From NCBI RefSeq assembly GCF_002002725.1, contig NZ_MUNW01000043.1, forward strand, positions 124,001 through 188,000: 64,000 nucleotides of DNA, in the 5' to 3' direction. The notes below the pieces were generated by a model. The model did not search any database, had not been told where the DNA came from, and saw nothing but the letters and a program-made list of their open reading frames with translations. Every line of letters begins with the position of its first letter. The stretch's first letter is position 1. This stretch comes from Sinorhizobium sp. A49 (lineage in GTDB: Bacteria > Pseudomonadota > Alphaproteobacteria > Rhizobiales > Rhizobiaceae). The position numbers and the translations under genes are program-made. Of this stretch, positions 30,265 to 38,937 are shown piece after piece.

Positions 30265-31143
30265 TTGAGTCAAATCGCTTTATGGGGAGCCGTCGAGCTG
30301 GGGCTGGTCTACGCCTTCGTCGCCCTCGGTGTCTTTCTCGCATTCCGGGTTCTCGATTTCCCTGACCTGACGGTCGACGGCTCGTTCCCGCTCGGCGCGG
30401 CTGTCACCGCGGTGCTGATCATCGCGGGCGTCAATCCGTGGATTGCGGCCGGCGTCGCCATGGTGGCAGGGGCTGCCGCCGGCATCGTCACGGCGATGCT
30501 CAACGTGCGCTTCAAGATCCTCAACCTGCTCGCCTCGATCCTGACGATGATCGCGCTGTTCTCGGTCAATCTGCGCGTCATGGGCAAGCCCAATGTCGCG
30601 CTGATCAATGCCGACACGATGCTGTCGCCCTTCTTCGGCCTGGGGCTGCGCGAGTTCTACGTTCGCCCGCTGTTCATCGGCGTCCTCGTGCTCGTGGCTG
30701 TCATCGTCGTCTGGCGCTTTCTTGAAAGCGATGCAGGCCTTGCGATGCGGGCAACCGGCGCCAATGCGCGCATGGCCCGCGCCCAAGGCGTCGACACCAA
30801 CAAGCAGATCTATCTCGGCATGGCGATCTCCAACGCGCTCGTTGCCTTCGGCGGCGCGCTCTTTGCCCAGACCAACGGCTTTGCCGACGTCACATCCGGG
30901 GTCGGCACCATCGTCGTTGGCCTTGCCGCCGTCATCATCGGCGAGACGCTGCTTGGCGCCCGCGGCATCCTGATCGCGCTGATCGGCTGCGTGCTCGGCT
31001 CGATCCTCTACCGCATCGCCATCCAACTAGCGCTGTCGACCGACATGCTCGGCCTGCAGGCGTCCGACCTCAATTTTGTCACCGCCGTGCTCGTGACCTT
31101 CGCCCTCGTCCTTCCCCGTCTTCGTCGCGGAGGTGCGGCATGA
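30265..31143 (+). CDS. ABC transporter permease, TrpY-like
   Basis: A 292-residue membrane protein of the LivH/TrpY class with eight to nine hydrophobic segments. Recognisable pieces are LGVFLAFRVLDFPDLTVDGSF near the N-terminus and the cytoplasmic coupling loop GLAMRATGANARMARAQGVDT with its EAA-like role. The start is a TTG at 30265 preceded by GAGGGTCGGGGAT; no better ATG is available. It overlaps the ATPase gene as ATGA. Confidence 0.9.
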   Translation: MSQIALWGAVELGLVYAFVALGVFLAFRVLDFPDLTVDGSFPLGAAVTAVLIIAGVNPWIAAGVAMVAGAAAGIVTAMLNVRFKILNLLASILTMIALFSVNLRVMGKPNVALINADTMLSPFFGLGLREFYVRPLFIGVLVLVAVIVVWRFLESDAGLAMRATGANARMARAQGVDTNKQIYLGMAISNALVAFGGALFAQTNGFADVTSGVGTIVVGLAAVIIGETLLGARGILIALIGCVLGSILYRIAIQLALSTDMLGLQASDLNFVTAVLVTFALVLPRLRRGGAA

Positions 31144-31934
31144 TCAGCGTCAAGAACATCCAGGTCGTCTTCGGCAAGGGAACACCACTGCAGAAGCAGG
31201 CGCTGAACGGCGTCGACCTGACGATCGAGCAAGGCTCCTTCGTTACCGTCATCGGCTCCAACGGCGCCGGCAAGTCGACGCTGCTCGGCGTTCTCGCCGG
31301 CGACGTGCTGCCGAGTGCCGGCCAGGTGACGATCGGCAAGACCGACGTGACCCGCAAGGGTACGGCCGCCCGCGCCGGGCTCGTCGCCCGCGTGTTTCAG
31401 GATCCGTTGACGGGCAGCTGTGGCGCCTTGTCGATCGAAGAGAACCTGGCGCTTGCCGCCAAGCGTGGCGAGAAGCGCGGCCTGATGGCAGCGCTCGGGC
31501 CGAAACGCCGCGAGCATTTCCGCGAGCGCATTGCCGAACTTAACCTCGGCCTTGAGAACCGCATGGGCGACCGCATGGACCTGCTTTCCGGCGGCCAACG
31601 CCAGGCGGTCTCGCTGGTGATGGCGACACTCGCCGGCTCCGAAGTGCTGTTGCTCGATGAACACACGGCCGCCCTCGACCCAGGGATGGCCGAGTTCGTC
31701 ATGAACCTCACGCAGAAGATCGTGTCGGAACGCAAGCTGACGACGATGATGGTCACCCACTCGATGCGTCAGGCGCTCGACTATGGTCACCGCACCGTCA
31801 TGCTGCACGGCGGCGAGATCGTGCTCGACGTCGCCGGCGACAGCCGCAAGGAATTGCAGGTCGAGGACCTCATCGCCATGTTCCGCCGCATCCGCGGCCA
31901 GACGCTCGACGACGACGCGCTTTTGATCGGCTGA
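31140..31934 (+). CDS. ABC transporter ATP-binding protein, TrpZ-like
   Basis: A 264-residue ATPase: Walker A GSNGAGKST, Q-loop RVFQDPLTGSCGALS, signature LSGGQRQAVSLVMATL, Walker B VLLLDEHTAALD (His where most have Pro), switch VTHSMRQAL. The DEHTAALD and SGGQRQA forms are typical of this subfamily. It is coupled to the permease by a four-base overlap and completes the importer. Confidence 0.92.
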   Translation: MISVKNIQVVFGKGTPLQKQALNGVDLTIEQGSFVTVIGSNGAGKSTLLGVLAGDVLPSAGQVTIGKTDVTRKGTAARAGLVARVFQDPLTGSCGALSIEENLALAAKRGEKRGLMAALGPKRREHFRERIAELNLGLENRMGDRMDLLSGGQRQAVSLVMATLAGSEVLLLDEHTAALDPGMAEFVMNLTQKIVSERKLTTMMVTHSMRQALDYGHRTVMLHGGEIVLDVAGDSRKELQVEDLIAMFRRIRGQTLDDDALLIG

Positions 31935-31955
31935 CCTGTCGTCGCCCGTGCTGTC

Positions 31956-32186
31956 GGGGCTTGCCCCTCATCTGCCTGCCGGCATATTCTCCCCGTAGCG
32001 ACGGGGAGAAGAGACACGTGGCGATCTCTCAGCCCTTCTGGCAATGGCGTGGGTCCATCCAACGACCGTTGCACACTTCTCCCGACGATATTTCAGCGAT
32101 GGCCGGTGCCGGCCAACGGCGCGGCAAACGTTCTTCTCCCCGCAAGCGGCGAGAAGATGCCGGCAGGCAGATGAGGGGCAAACCCC
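31956..32186. repeat. Rhizobial intergenic mosaic palindrome
   Basis: 30-bp terminal inverted repeats (31956-31985 and 32157-32186, one mismatch) flank an interior with further hairpins, including TTCTCCCCG/CGGGGAGAA (31987-32010). I recognise the CCTCATCTGCCTGCCGGCAT plus CTTCTCCCCG pattern as a widespread rhizobial intergenic repeat resembling RIME elements. It fills the gap between the ATPase gene and the convergent LysE gene and could end both transcripts. Confidence 0.82.
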
Positions 32187-32198
32187 GCCGAAAACGCC

Positions 32199-32840
32199 TT
32201 ATCGCGCCGTCGCCATGAAGATCTTCGCCGCAAACACCGAAAAAACACCGGCAAAGCTGTAGTCGAGCGCCCGCATGAAACCCCTGTTGCGCTGCAGCCA
32301 GGAAGACAGCCAGTCCGCTGTAAACACCACCAGCATGTTCACCGGCATGCCGATGACGATGAACAGTGCGCCCAGGAACAGAAGCTTGCCCGTCACCGAC
32401 GCATCGTTTGCGCTGACGAACTGCGGCAGGAAGGTCATGAAAAAGATGGTGACCTTGGGGTTGAGCAGGTTCACCCAGAACCCCGACGAGATGTTGGAAA
32501 TGGCCGTGCCGCCGGCGCCATCGACCCTCTTGATCGAAAGCGTCGATCCATGCCGGATGGCCTGGACGGCAAGCCAGAGCAGATAGGCCGCGCCACCGGT
32601 TTTCAGCACCAGAAACGCCGTCGGCGAGGCGGTGATCAACGCCGAGATGCCGAAGGCGACCAGCAGCGTGTGAACGACAATACCGAAGCTCGTCCCGAGC
32701 ACCACGAACAGGGCTGCCTTCTTGCCCTGCGACAGCGCACGGCTGATCGAAAGCGTCATGTCAGGCCCGGGCGTCGCCGCAAGCAGAAGCGTAGCGGCGG
32801 CAAAGCCGAACAGCGTTGGCAGGCTGGGAAGGAAGTCCAT
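32199..32840 (-). CDS. LysE-family amino acid exporter (first of two)
   Basis: A 213-residue exporter of the LysE/RhtB family with six hydrophobic segments. The N-terminal signature is LLAATPGPDMTLSISRALSQGKKAAL, and the LNPKVTIFFMTFLPQF segment lies in the middle. The exported compound is unknown. I take the ATG at 32840 (MDFLPSLPTLFGFAAATLL); the frame extends to 33017 but would run across the argG start. It is divergent from argG (175 bases), so arginine-family export is conceivable but unproven. Confidence 0.9.
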   Translation of the reverse strand: MDFLPSLPTLFGFAAATLLLAATPGPDMTLSISRALSQGKKAALFVVLGTSFGIVVHTLLVAFGISALITASPTAFLVLKTGGAAYLLWLAVQAIRHGSTLSIKRVDGAGGTAISNISSGFWVNLLNPKVTIFFMTFLPQFVSANDASVTGKLLFLGALFIVIGMPVNMLVVFTADWLSSWLQRNRGFMRALDYSFAGVFSVFAAKIFMATAR

Positions 32841-33015
32841 GTGTGCGATCCCCGGGGACACTCGGTCGCCCCCTCTATTCCGGCACCTCGGCTTTTGCCA
32901 GCGGATTCGGCCGTTGCTGTGTTCTTCCGCTTGAATCCAGGCGTGTTCTGGATAAAGTGCCGCAGAATTTCCAAGGCGGCACGCCGCCCTCTCCCAGACC
33001 AGACGGACGGAAACC

Positions 33016-34233
33016 ATGGCATCGCATAAAGACGTGAAAAAGGTCGTTCTCGCCTATTCGGGCGGTCTCGACACCTCGATCATCCTGAAGTGGCTGCAGA
33101 CCGAACTCGGCGCCGAAGTCGTGACGTTTACCGCCGACCTCGGCCAGGGCGAAGAACTGGAGCCGGCGCGCAAGAAGGCCGAGATGCTCGGCATCAAGGA
33201 AATCTACGTCGAGGATGTGCGCGAAGAATTCGTCAGGGATTTCGTCTTCCCGATGTTCCGCGCCAACGCCGTCTATGAGGGCGTCTATCTGCTCGGCACC
33301 TCCATCGCGCGGCCGCTGATTTCCAAGCACCTGATCGACATCGCCAAGAAGACCGGCGCTGACGCGATCGCGCATGGTGCCACCGGCAAGGGCAACGACC
33401 AGGTTCGCTTCGAGCTGTCGGCCTATGCGCTGAACCCCGATATCAAGATCATCGCCCCCTGGCGCGACTGGTCGTTCAAGAGCCGTACCGACCTGCTCGA
33501 ATTTGCCGAGAAGCACCAGATCCCGGTTGCCAAGGACAAGAAGGGCGAGGCGCCCTTCTCCGTCGACGCCAACCTCTTGCACTCCTCGTCCGAGGGCAAG
33601 GTTCTGGAAGACCCGTCGCAGGAAGCTCCTGAATACGTGCACATGCGCACGATCTCGCCGGAAGCGGCTCCCGACAAGGCGACCGTCATCAAGGTCGGCT
33701 TCGAGCGCGGTGACGCCGTTTCGATCAACGGCGTGCGCCTGTCGCCGGCAAACCTGCTCGCCAAGCTCAACGACTATGGTCGTGACAACGGCATCGGCCG
33801 TCTCGACCTGGTCGAAAACCGCTTCGTCGGCATGAAGTCGCGCGGCGTCTACGAGACCCCCGGCGGCACGATCCTGTTGTCGGCCCACCGCGCGATCGAA
33901 TCGATTACCCTCGACCGAGGTGCAGCCCACCTCAAGGACGAGCTGATGCCGCGCTATGCCGAGCTGATCTATTACGGCTTCTGGTTCTCGCCGGAGCGCG
34001 AGATGCTGCAGGCGGCGATCGACCGGAGCCAGGAGCATGTCGAAGGTGAAGTGACGCTGAAGCTCTACAAGGGCAACGTCATGGTCACCGGCCGCGAAAG
34101 CCCGAAGTCGCTCTATTCCGACAAGCTGGTCACGTTCGAGGACGACCAGGGCGCCTACGACCAGAAGGATGCCGCCGGCTTCATCAAGCTGAACGCGCTG
34201 CGCCTTCGCACGCTGGCTGCGCGCAACCGCTAA
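33016..34233 (+). CDS. argG: Argininosuccinate synthase
   Basis: Joins citrulline and aspartate with ATP in arginine synthesis. The 405-residue protein has the PP-loop AYSGGLDTS (13-21), [25 protein letters not shown] and [13 protein letters not shown]. The start ATG 33016 is preceded by GGACGGAAACC. It is a single gene closed by a strong terminator. Confidence 0.98.
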   Translation: MASHKDVKKVVLAYSGGLDTSIILKWLQTELGAEVVTFTADLGQGEELEPARKKAEMLGIKEIYVEDVREEFVRDFVFPMFRANAVYEGVYLLGTSIARPLISKHLIDIAKKTGADAIAHGATGKGNDQVRFELSAYALNPDIKIIAPWRDWSFKSRTDLLEFAEKHQIPVAKDKKGEAPFSVDANLLHSSSEGKVLEDPSQEAPEYVHMRTISPEAAPDKATVIKVGFERGDAVSINGVRLSPANLLAKLNDYGRDNGIGRLDLVENRFVGMKSRGVYETPGGTILLSAHRAIESITLDRGAAHLKDELMPRYAELIYYGFWFSPEREMLQAAIDRSQEHVEGEVTLKLYKGNVMVTGRESPKSLYSDKLVTFEDDQGAYDQKDAAGFIKLNALRLRTLAARNR

Positions 34234-34255
34234 GCGGTAAGCCCCTGACAAGACA

Positions 34256-34288
34256 AAGCCTCCGCGACCCGGGTCGCGGAGGCTTTTT
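34256..34288 (+). terminator. Rho-independent terminator of argG
   Basis: A perfect 15-bp palindrome (34256-34270 with 34271-34285) with essentially no free loop, followed by TTT, 23 bases past the argG stop. The convergent MFS gene ends 32 bases further, and the symmetrical A/T ends could serve both directions. Confidence 0.88.
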
Positions 34289-34319
34289 CATGCACGCTGC
34301 TATCCGGTCTGAGACGTCG

Positions 34320-35558
34320 CTATTCGGCCGCTTCCGGCAGGGCACGCTTGCCATCAGTCGGCGCCGCCAACGGCGTCAGGCGGACGGTCCGGCGATACCA
34401 GAGATAGCTAAGCACGCAGAGAAGGCCGAAGCTCGGAATGATCGTGCCGAGCGCCAGCACCGGCACGCCGACGATGGCCGCCAAGGCGCCGCCGAGAAGG
34501 CCGGCGCCCATCTGGATGAACCCCATCATCGCCGACGCCGTGCCGGCGATATGCGGGAAAGGCGCCATGGCTGCCGTCATCATGTAGGGCATAACGAAGG
34601 CGATGCCGAAGGCATAGACGCCGACCGGCGCCATCACCGACAGGAAGCTCGGCTCGAGCGCGTGCATGGTGTAGGCGAGCGCCACGCTGCCGAGCGCGAT
34701 GAAGCAGAGACCGACAGGCACCAGCGCTTGCGGCGTAAACCGCCGCATCAGCAGCCTTACCGTCACGGTGCCCGAGAAGAAGAAGCCGGATTGCATCAGC
34801 ATGCCGACGCCGAACTCGGTCGGCGTCAGCCCGACCGTGCCGATCAGCACGAAGGGCAGCATCGTTGCCTGCGCATAGAGTGCGCCGACGGCACCGGCGA
34901 TCACCAGGGTCGACGACACAAAACGGCTGTCGGTCAAAAGCTCGCGATAGGCGGCAAGGATCGGGCGCAGATGGCCCTTGGCCGGATCGGGCGTCGCCGT
35001 TTCCGCCATGAAGAACTGCACGCTGACGCAGGCCATCAGCGCAAAGCCGACCATCAGGAAGAAGATCGACTGCCAGCCGAAGAGGCCGAGCGCCAGCCCG
35101 CCGAGCGTCGGCGACACCGCCGGGCCGATCGCCAGCATCATGCCGATCATGTTCATGATCCGAGCTGCCTGCAGGCCGGTGAACTGGTCGCGCACGATGG
35201 CGCGCGCAACCGTCATGCCGACGGAGGCGCCGATGCCCTGTACCAGCCGTCCTGCAAGCAGGACCGAGACCGAGGGCGCAAAGGCCGCCATCAGGCTGCC
35301 GGCGAGATAGATAGCCATGAAGATCAGCGTCGTGCGCCGGCGGCCGATGACATCGGAAAGCGTGCCTGACACCAGCTGCGCAAAGGCGAAGCCGGCGAAA
35401 TAGAGCGACAGCGTCATCTTGATCGCTGCCTCGCTGGAGGAGAAGGCGCGCACCAGTTCGGGCATCGCCGGCGTATAGAGCGCCATGGAGACGGGGCCGA
35501 GCGCCACAAGGAAGGCGCCGATGATGCTGGTGCGCCGTTCGCTCATGCGGCGCGTCAT
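34320..35558 (-). CDS. MFS multidrug transporter, Bcr/CflA family
   Basis: A 412-residue 12-TM drug:H+ antiporter. Features are ALYTPAMPELVRAF after TM1, the loop 2-3 motif GTLSDVIGRRRTTL, and RLVQGIGASVGMTVARAIVRD (motif C-like region of Bcr/CflA). Start ATG 35558 overlaps the stop of the MarR gene as ATGA, so the pump is translated with its presumed repressor. An in-frame ATG at 35546 is an alternative. Substrates are unknown. Confidence 0.92.
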   Translation of the reverse strand: MTRRMSERRTSIIGAFLVALGPVSMALYTPAMPELVRAFSSSEAAIKMTLSLYFAGFAFAQLVSGTLSDVIGRRRTTLIFMAIYLAGSLMAAFAPSVSVLLAGRLVQGIGASVGMTVARAIVRDQFTGLQAARIMNMIGMMLAIGPAVSPTLGGLALGLFGWQSIFFLMVGFALMACVSVQFFMAETATPDPAKGHLRPILAAYRELLTDSRFVSSTLVIAGAVGALYAQATMLPFVLIGTVGLTPTEFGVGMLMQSGFFFSGTVTVRLLMRRFTPQALVPVGLCFIALGSVALAYTMHALEPSFLSVMAPVGVYAFGIAFVMPYMMTAAMAPFPHIAGTASAMMGFIQMGAGLLGGALAAIVGVPVLALGTIIPSFGLLCVLSYLWYRRTVRLTPLAAPTDGKRALPEAAE

Positions 35559-36034
35559 TGCTTCGCCCCCTTTTCCTTGCCGGCGACGCACGGATCGAGG
35601 CGGCGCAGGTTCTCGCGCAGGATGCGCAGGTTGCCGCAGAGCATTTCGCGCGTCTCCTCGTCGAGACCTGCCGTATAGGCATTCATCATTTCGCGCAGGC
35701 CCGCCATCAGCTCGGAAAGCAGCGGATCGGCCTTGTCGGTGATGACGACGTTCTTGGCGCGGCGGTCGGCCGGGTCGGGCATCCGGGCCACCAGCTCCAT
35801 CGCCTCCAGCCGGTCGAGATAGGCCGACAGCGTCATCGGCTCGATGCCCATGCGCGTGGCGATTTCCGCCTGCTTGATGCCCTCGGTCAGCGCCACCTGG
35901 ATCAGCGTGCGGGCTTCGCCCGGCGTGATGCCGAGATCCAGCGCATTGACCTTGCGGTCAAAGGCGCCGCGCAGCAGGCGGGAGACATCGGTCAGCAACA
36001 TGCCGATGGTTTCGGATTCGAGTTTTGTCGGCAT
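35555..36034 (-). CDS. MarR-family repressor of the adjacent MFS pump
   Basis: A 159-residue winged-helix regulator: TPGEARTLIQVALTEGIKQAEIATRMGIEPMTLSAYLDRLEAMELVARMPDPADRRAKNV is the classical MarR DNA-binding core with DRR wing. Start ATG at 36034. It is the first gene of a two-gene unit with the drug efflux transporter, and a near-perfect palindrome at 36054-36076 covers its promoter region. Autorepression relieved by a pump substrate is the likely circuit. Confidence 0.92.
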   Translation of the reverse strand: MPTKLESETIGMLLTDVSRLLRGAFDRKVNALDLGITPGEARTLIQVALTEGIKQAEIATRMGIEPMTLSAYLDRLEAMELVARMPDPADRRAKNVVITDKADPLLSELMAGLREMMNAYTAGLDEETREMLCGNLRILRENLRRLDPCVAGKEKGAKQ

Positions 36035-36053
36035 CAGGATCGTTCACAAGAGA

Positions 36054-36076
36054 TATAATAAGCTTTCCTTATCATA
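36054..36076. promoter_or_regulatory. Candidate MarR operator upstream of the marR-MFS unit
   Basis: Nine-base arms TATAATAAG and CTTATCATA (8 of 9 complementary) around spacer CTTTC, 19 bases upstream of the marR start codon. The left arm contains TATAAT on the plus strand; the minus strand reads TATGATAAGG, also -10-like. Size and position fit a MarR dimer site. Confidence 0.6.
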
Positions 36077-36113
36077 CCCCTTGCCAACTTTCAACGCGGC
36101 AAGCCGGCGATGC

Positions 36114-37940
36114 TCAGCCCTCGAGCTCCTCGCGCAGCATCTCCAGCTCCAGCCATTCCTCCTCCATCCGCGCAAGATCGCCGCGAAGCTTTTCCAGCTC
36201 CTGCGCCAGCTTGGCGAAGGTGTTCGGATCCTTGGCAAAGAGGTTGGGATCGGCCATCCGCTCCTCACGCTTGGCGGCCTCGGCTTCCGCCTTGGCGATC
36301 TCCTTCGGCAGGTTTTCGAGCGCGAACTTCTGCTTGTAGGAGAGCTTGCCCTTGGCCTTCGACGTGTCGGCTATCGGCGCGGCAGCGTCGGACACCTTGG
36401 CCTTTTCCGCCTTCTCGGCCTTGCGGCGTTCCTCGATGGCGCCCTTGCGCTGCGCCATCATGTCGGTGTAACCGCCGGCATATTCGATCCAGCGACCATC
36501 AGGCGCTTCCGGATTGCCCGGTGCGATGGTCGAGCTGACGGTGCGGTCGAGGAAGTCACGGTCGTGGCTGACGAGGATGACGGTTCCGGCAAAGCCGGCG
36601 ACGACTTCCTGCAGCAGGTCGAGCGTTTCGATGTCGAGATCGTTGGTCGGCTCGTCGAGGATCAGCAAGTTGGTGGCACGGGCAAGGATACGCGCCAGCA
36701 TCAGCCGCGCGCGCTCGCCGCCCGACAGTTCGCGAATGGGTGTGCGCGCCTGCTCGGGCTGGAACAGGAAGTCCTTCATGTAGCCGGTGACATGGCGCTG
36801 CTCGCCGTTGACAATCAGGCTCTCGCCGCGGCCGTCGGTGAGGTAATGCGCCAGCGTGTCCTCGAGATTGAGGTCCTCGCGCTTCTGATCGAGCGTCGCC
36901 ATCTCCAGATTGGTGCCGAGCTTCACCGTTCCGGTGTCCGGCTCGATCTGGCCGGTCAGCATTTTCAACAGCGTGGTCTTGCCGGCGCCATTCGGGCCGA
37001 CGAGGCCGATCCGGTCGCCGCGATGCACGCGGATCGAAAACGGCGCGACGATCGTCCGCTCGCCATAGATCTTCGTGATCTTTTCCGCCTCGATGACGAG
37101 CTTTCCGGATTCCTTGGCGTCGGACGCGCTCGCCTGGACGGAGCCCTGCGGGCCCTTGTGGCCGCGATGGCGCGAGCGCATGTCCTGCAATTCGCCGAGG
37201 CGGCGCATATTGCGCTTGCGCCTTGCGGTCACACCGTAGCGCAGCCAATGCTCCTCGCGCTCGATCGCCTTGCCGAGCTTGTGCTGTTCCAGCTCTTCGG
37301 CCCCCAGCACCTCGTCGCGCCAGGCCTCGAAATGGCCGAAGCCACGATCAAGCCGGCGCGACTGGCCGCGGTCGAGCCAGACGGTCGCGGTCGAAACCTT
37401 TTCCAGGAACCGCCGGTCGTGCGAGATCAGCACCAGGGCAGACCGGCTGCGCGTCAACTCGTCTTCGAGCCATTCGATCGTCGGCAGGTCGAGATGGTTG
37501 GTCGGCTCGTCGAGCAGGAGGATATCCGGCTCGGGCGCCATCACCCGGGCAAGTGCTGCACGCCGCGCCTCGCCGCCGGAAAGTCGCGCGGGGTCCTCTT
37601 CGCCGGTCAGGCCCAGATGCTGCAGCAGATAGGCGACGCGGTAAGGATCGTCGCTCGGACCAAGGCCCGATTCCGCATAGGCCTGCACCGTGTCGTAGCC
37701 TTCGAAATCCGGCGCCTGGGGCAGGTAGCGGACCGTCGAGGACGGGTGGCGGAAGACTTCGCCCGATTGTGCCTCGGCAAGGCCGGCGGCGATCTTCATC
37801 AGCGTCGACTTGCCCGAACCGTTGCGCCCGACAAGGCAGATGCGGTCCCCCGGCTCCACCTGCAGGTTGGCGCCGGCCAGAAGCGGCGTGCCCCCGAAGG
37901 TGAGGAAGATATCGTCGAGTTTCAGAATGGGAGGCGCCAA
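36114..37940 (-). CDS. uup: ABC-F protein, Uup type
   Basis: A 608-residue soluble protein with two ABC ATPase domains and no membrane part. Domain 1 has GRNGSGKST, LSGGEARRAALARV and ILLLDEPTNHLD. Domain 2 has GPNGAGKTT, LSGGERARLMLARI and LLILDEPTNDLD. A C-terminal coiled coil (about 520-608: QKFALENLPKEIAKAEAEAAKREERM and following) marks Uup among ABC-F ribosome-acting factors. The start is TTG at 37940 with GGAG ten bases upstream, three bases past the thiN stop, so the two genes form one unit. Confidence 0.93.
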   Translation of the reverse strand: MAPPILKLDDIFLTFGGTPLLAGANLQVEPGDRICLVGRNGSGKSTLMKIAAGLAEAQSGEVFRHPSSTVRYLPQAPDFEGYDTVQAYAESGLGPSDDPYRVAYLLQHLGLTGEEDPARLSGGEARRAALARVMAPEPDILLLDEPTNHLDLPTIEWLEDELTRSRSALVLISHDRRFLEKVSTATVWLDRGQSRRLDRGFGHFEAWRDEVLGAEELEQHKLGKAIEREEHWLRYGVTARRKRNMRRLGELQDMRSRHRGHKGPQGSVQASASDAKESGKLVIEAEKITKIYGERTIVAPFSIRVHRGDRIGLVGPNGAGKTTLLKMLTGQIEPDTGTVKLGTNLEMATLDQKREDLNLEDTLAHYLTDGRGESLIVNGEQRHVTGYMKDFLFQPEQARTPIRELSGGERARLMLARILARATNLLILDEPTNDLDIETLDLLQEVVAGFAGTVILVSHDRDFLDRTVSSTIAPGNPEAPDGRWIEYAGGYTDMMAQRKGAIEERRKAEKAEKAKVSDAAAPIADTSKAKGKLSYKQKFALENLPKEIAKAEAEAAKREERMADPNLFAKDPNTFAKLAQELEKLRGDLARMEEEWLELEMLREELEG

Positions 37941-37943
37941 GGC

Positions 37944-38594
37944 TCAGGCTCCGGAAAGGTCATAGGGGCGAGCGAGAACAATCGCCCGGCCGGTGTCGAG
38001 GGAAATGCGAAGGGGACCCTCCGCAACATTGGAAACGGTGCGGGACGACCCGAACGGCAAGGTGAAATCCGTGAGCGGATAACGCGCATTGACGATCGTA
38101 AGCCCGAAGAGATCGGTCAGTCCGAGGATGGAGAACAGGCTGCCCTTCGGCAGATCGATGTCGATCTCGCCTGCAAGCAGCGGATAGGCCTCTTCCTCGC
38201 CCGACGTCATGAACACCGGCAAGCCGCGCTCGGCCAGCGCAGCCGCCTGAAGCAGGTGCAGGAAGGCATGGTCGCTGCGGGATCCTCCGAGCGCACCGGC
38301 AAAGATCAAAGCTTCGGCACCGCGCGAAAGTGCCGCTTCCACGGCGATCTCGCCATCGGTCGCCGCCTTGGCGGCGGGGTAGGGCTCGCGCGGAACGCCG
38401 GCAAACTCGGCAAGCAGCGCCGCCTCGGTCGAGTCGAAATCACCAACCCAGACGTCGGGGGTCACCGCCAGGGTCCGCGCATGTCGCATGCCCCCGTCGG
38501 CCGCAACGAAGCGGCTGCCAACGAGCTGGCGCGCGAGACGATCGGTGGGGGTGAGCGCACCGCCGAGCAGAATGGTGAAGGTGGATCGGGCCAT
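37944..38594 (-). CDS. thiN: Thiamine pyrophosphokinase
   Basis: Makes thiamine pyrophosphate from thiamine and ATP. The 216-residue protein shows FVAADGGMRHA, the catalytic VGDFDS motif, AKAATDGEIAV (the D-E pair, here preceded by KAATD), GALGGSRSDHAFLHL and a C-terminal thiamine-binding beta region. Start ATG 38594 (MARSTFTILLGG); another at 38606 is possible. It is divergent from the TPP-regulated thiBPQ importer: uptake and activation of thiamine are encoded side by side. Confidence 0.9.
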   Translation of the reverse strand: MARSTFTILLGGALTPTDRLARQLVGSRFVAADGGMRHARTLAVTPDVWVGDFDSTEAALLAEFAGVPREPYPAAKAATDGEIAVEAALSRGAEALIFAGALGGSRSDHAFLHLLQAAALAERGLPVFMTSGEEEAYPLLAGEIDIDLPKGSLFSILGLTDLFGLTIVNARYPLTDFTLPFGSSRTVSNVAEGPLRISLDTGRAIVLARPYDLSGA

Positions 38595-38776
38595 GGCAAA
38601 GCCCATAGCGCAAAGGCACGGCCAAGGAAAAGCAAGAAAACCGAACAGGGCCGCTATCTGGCGATTTTGCGTTGATGTCATCAGGCTTCGCAGGATCGGC
38701 GGGCGTCGGGCTGCTGGATACCGGCGTTCAAACTTCGCTTGCCATCAAACCGTCACGGCGGTAAATCTCTACCCGC

Positions 38777-38876
38777 TCTAACGGGGTGCCTTCCGACCGC
38801 ATGCGGCCGAAGGCTGAGAGGCGTTTAACGCCAACCCGCGGAACCTGATCCGGCTCATACCGGCGGAGGGATTAGA
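38777..38876 (+). promoter_or_regulatory. TPP riboswitch (THI element)
   Basis: The conserved core is present in order: GGGGTGCC in the P1/P2 junction, CTGAGA at 38814-38819, AACCTGATC at 38842-38850, and GGAGGGATTA near 38865. It lies about 60 bases before the thiB start. I see no T-tract terminator afterwards, so control by hiding the ribosome site (GGGAGAGG at 38922-38929) is more likely than termination. Thiamine pyrophosphate binding would shut off the importer. Confidence 0.96.
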
Positions 38877-38937
38877 CGCGATCGGATCGATACGCCCTTT
38901 TCCCATGCAACATTATTTTTAGGGAGAGGTGCCTGCC

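Noticed and set aside
35844-38675. A 943-codon open frame on the plus strand opposite uup and thiN
   Set aside because: It lies entirely antisense to two genes with intact catalytic motifs. The long opposite frame is an effect of high GC and third-position bias, and its composition (Arg, Gly, Gln, Leu rich) resembles no protein family.
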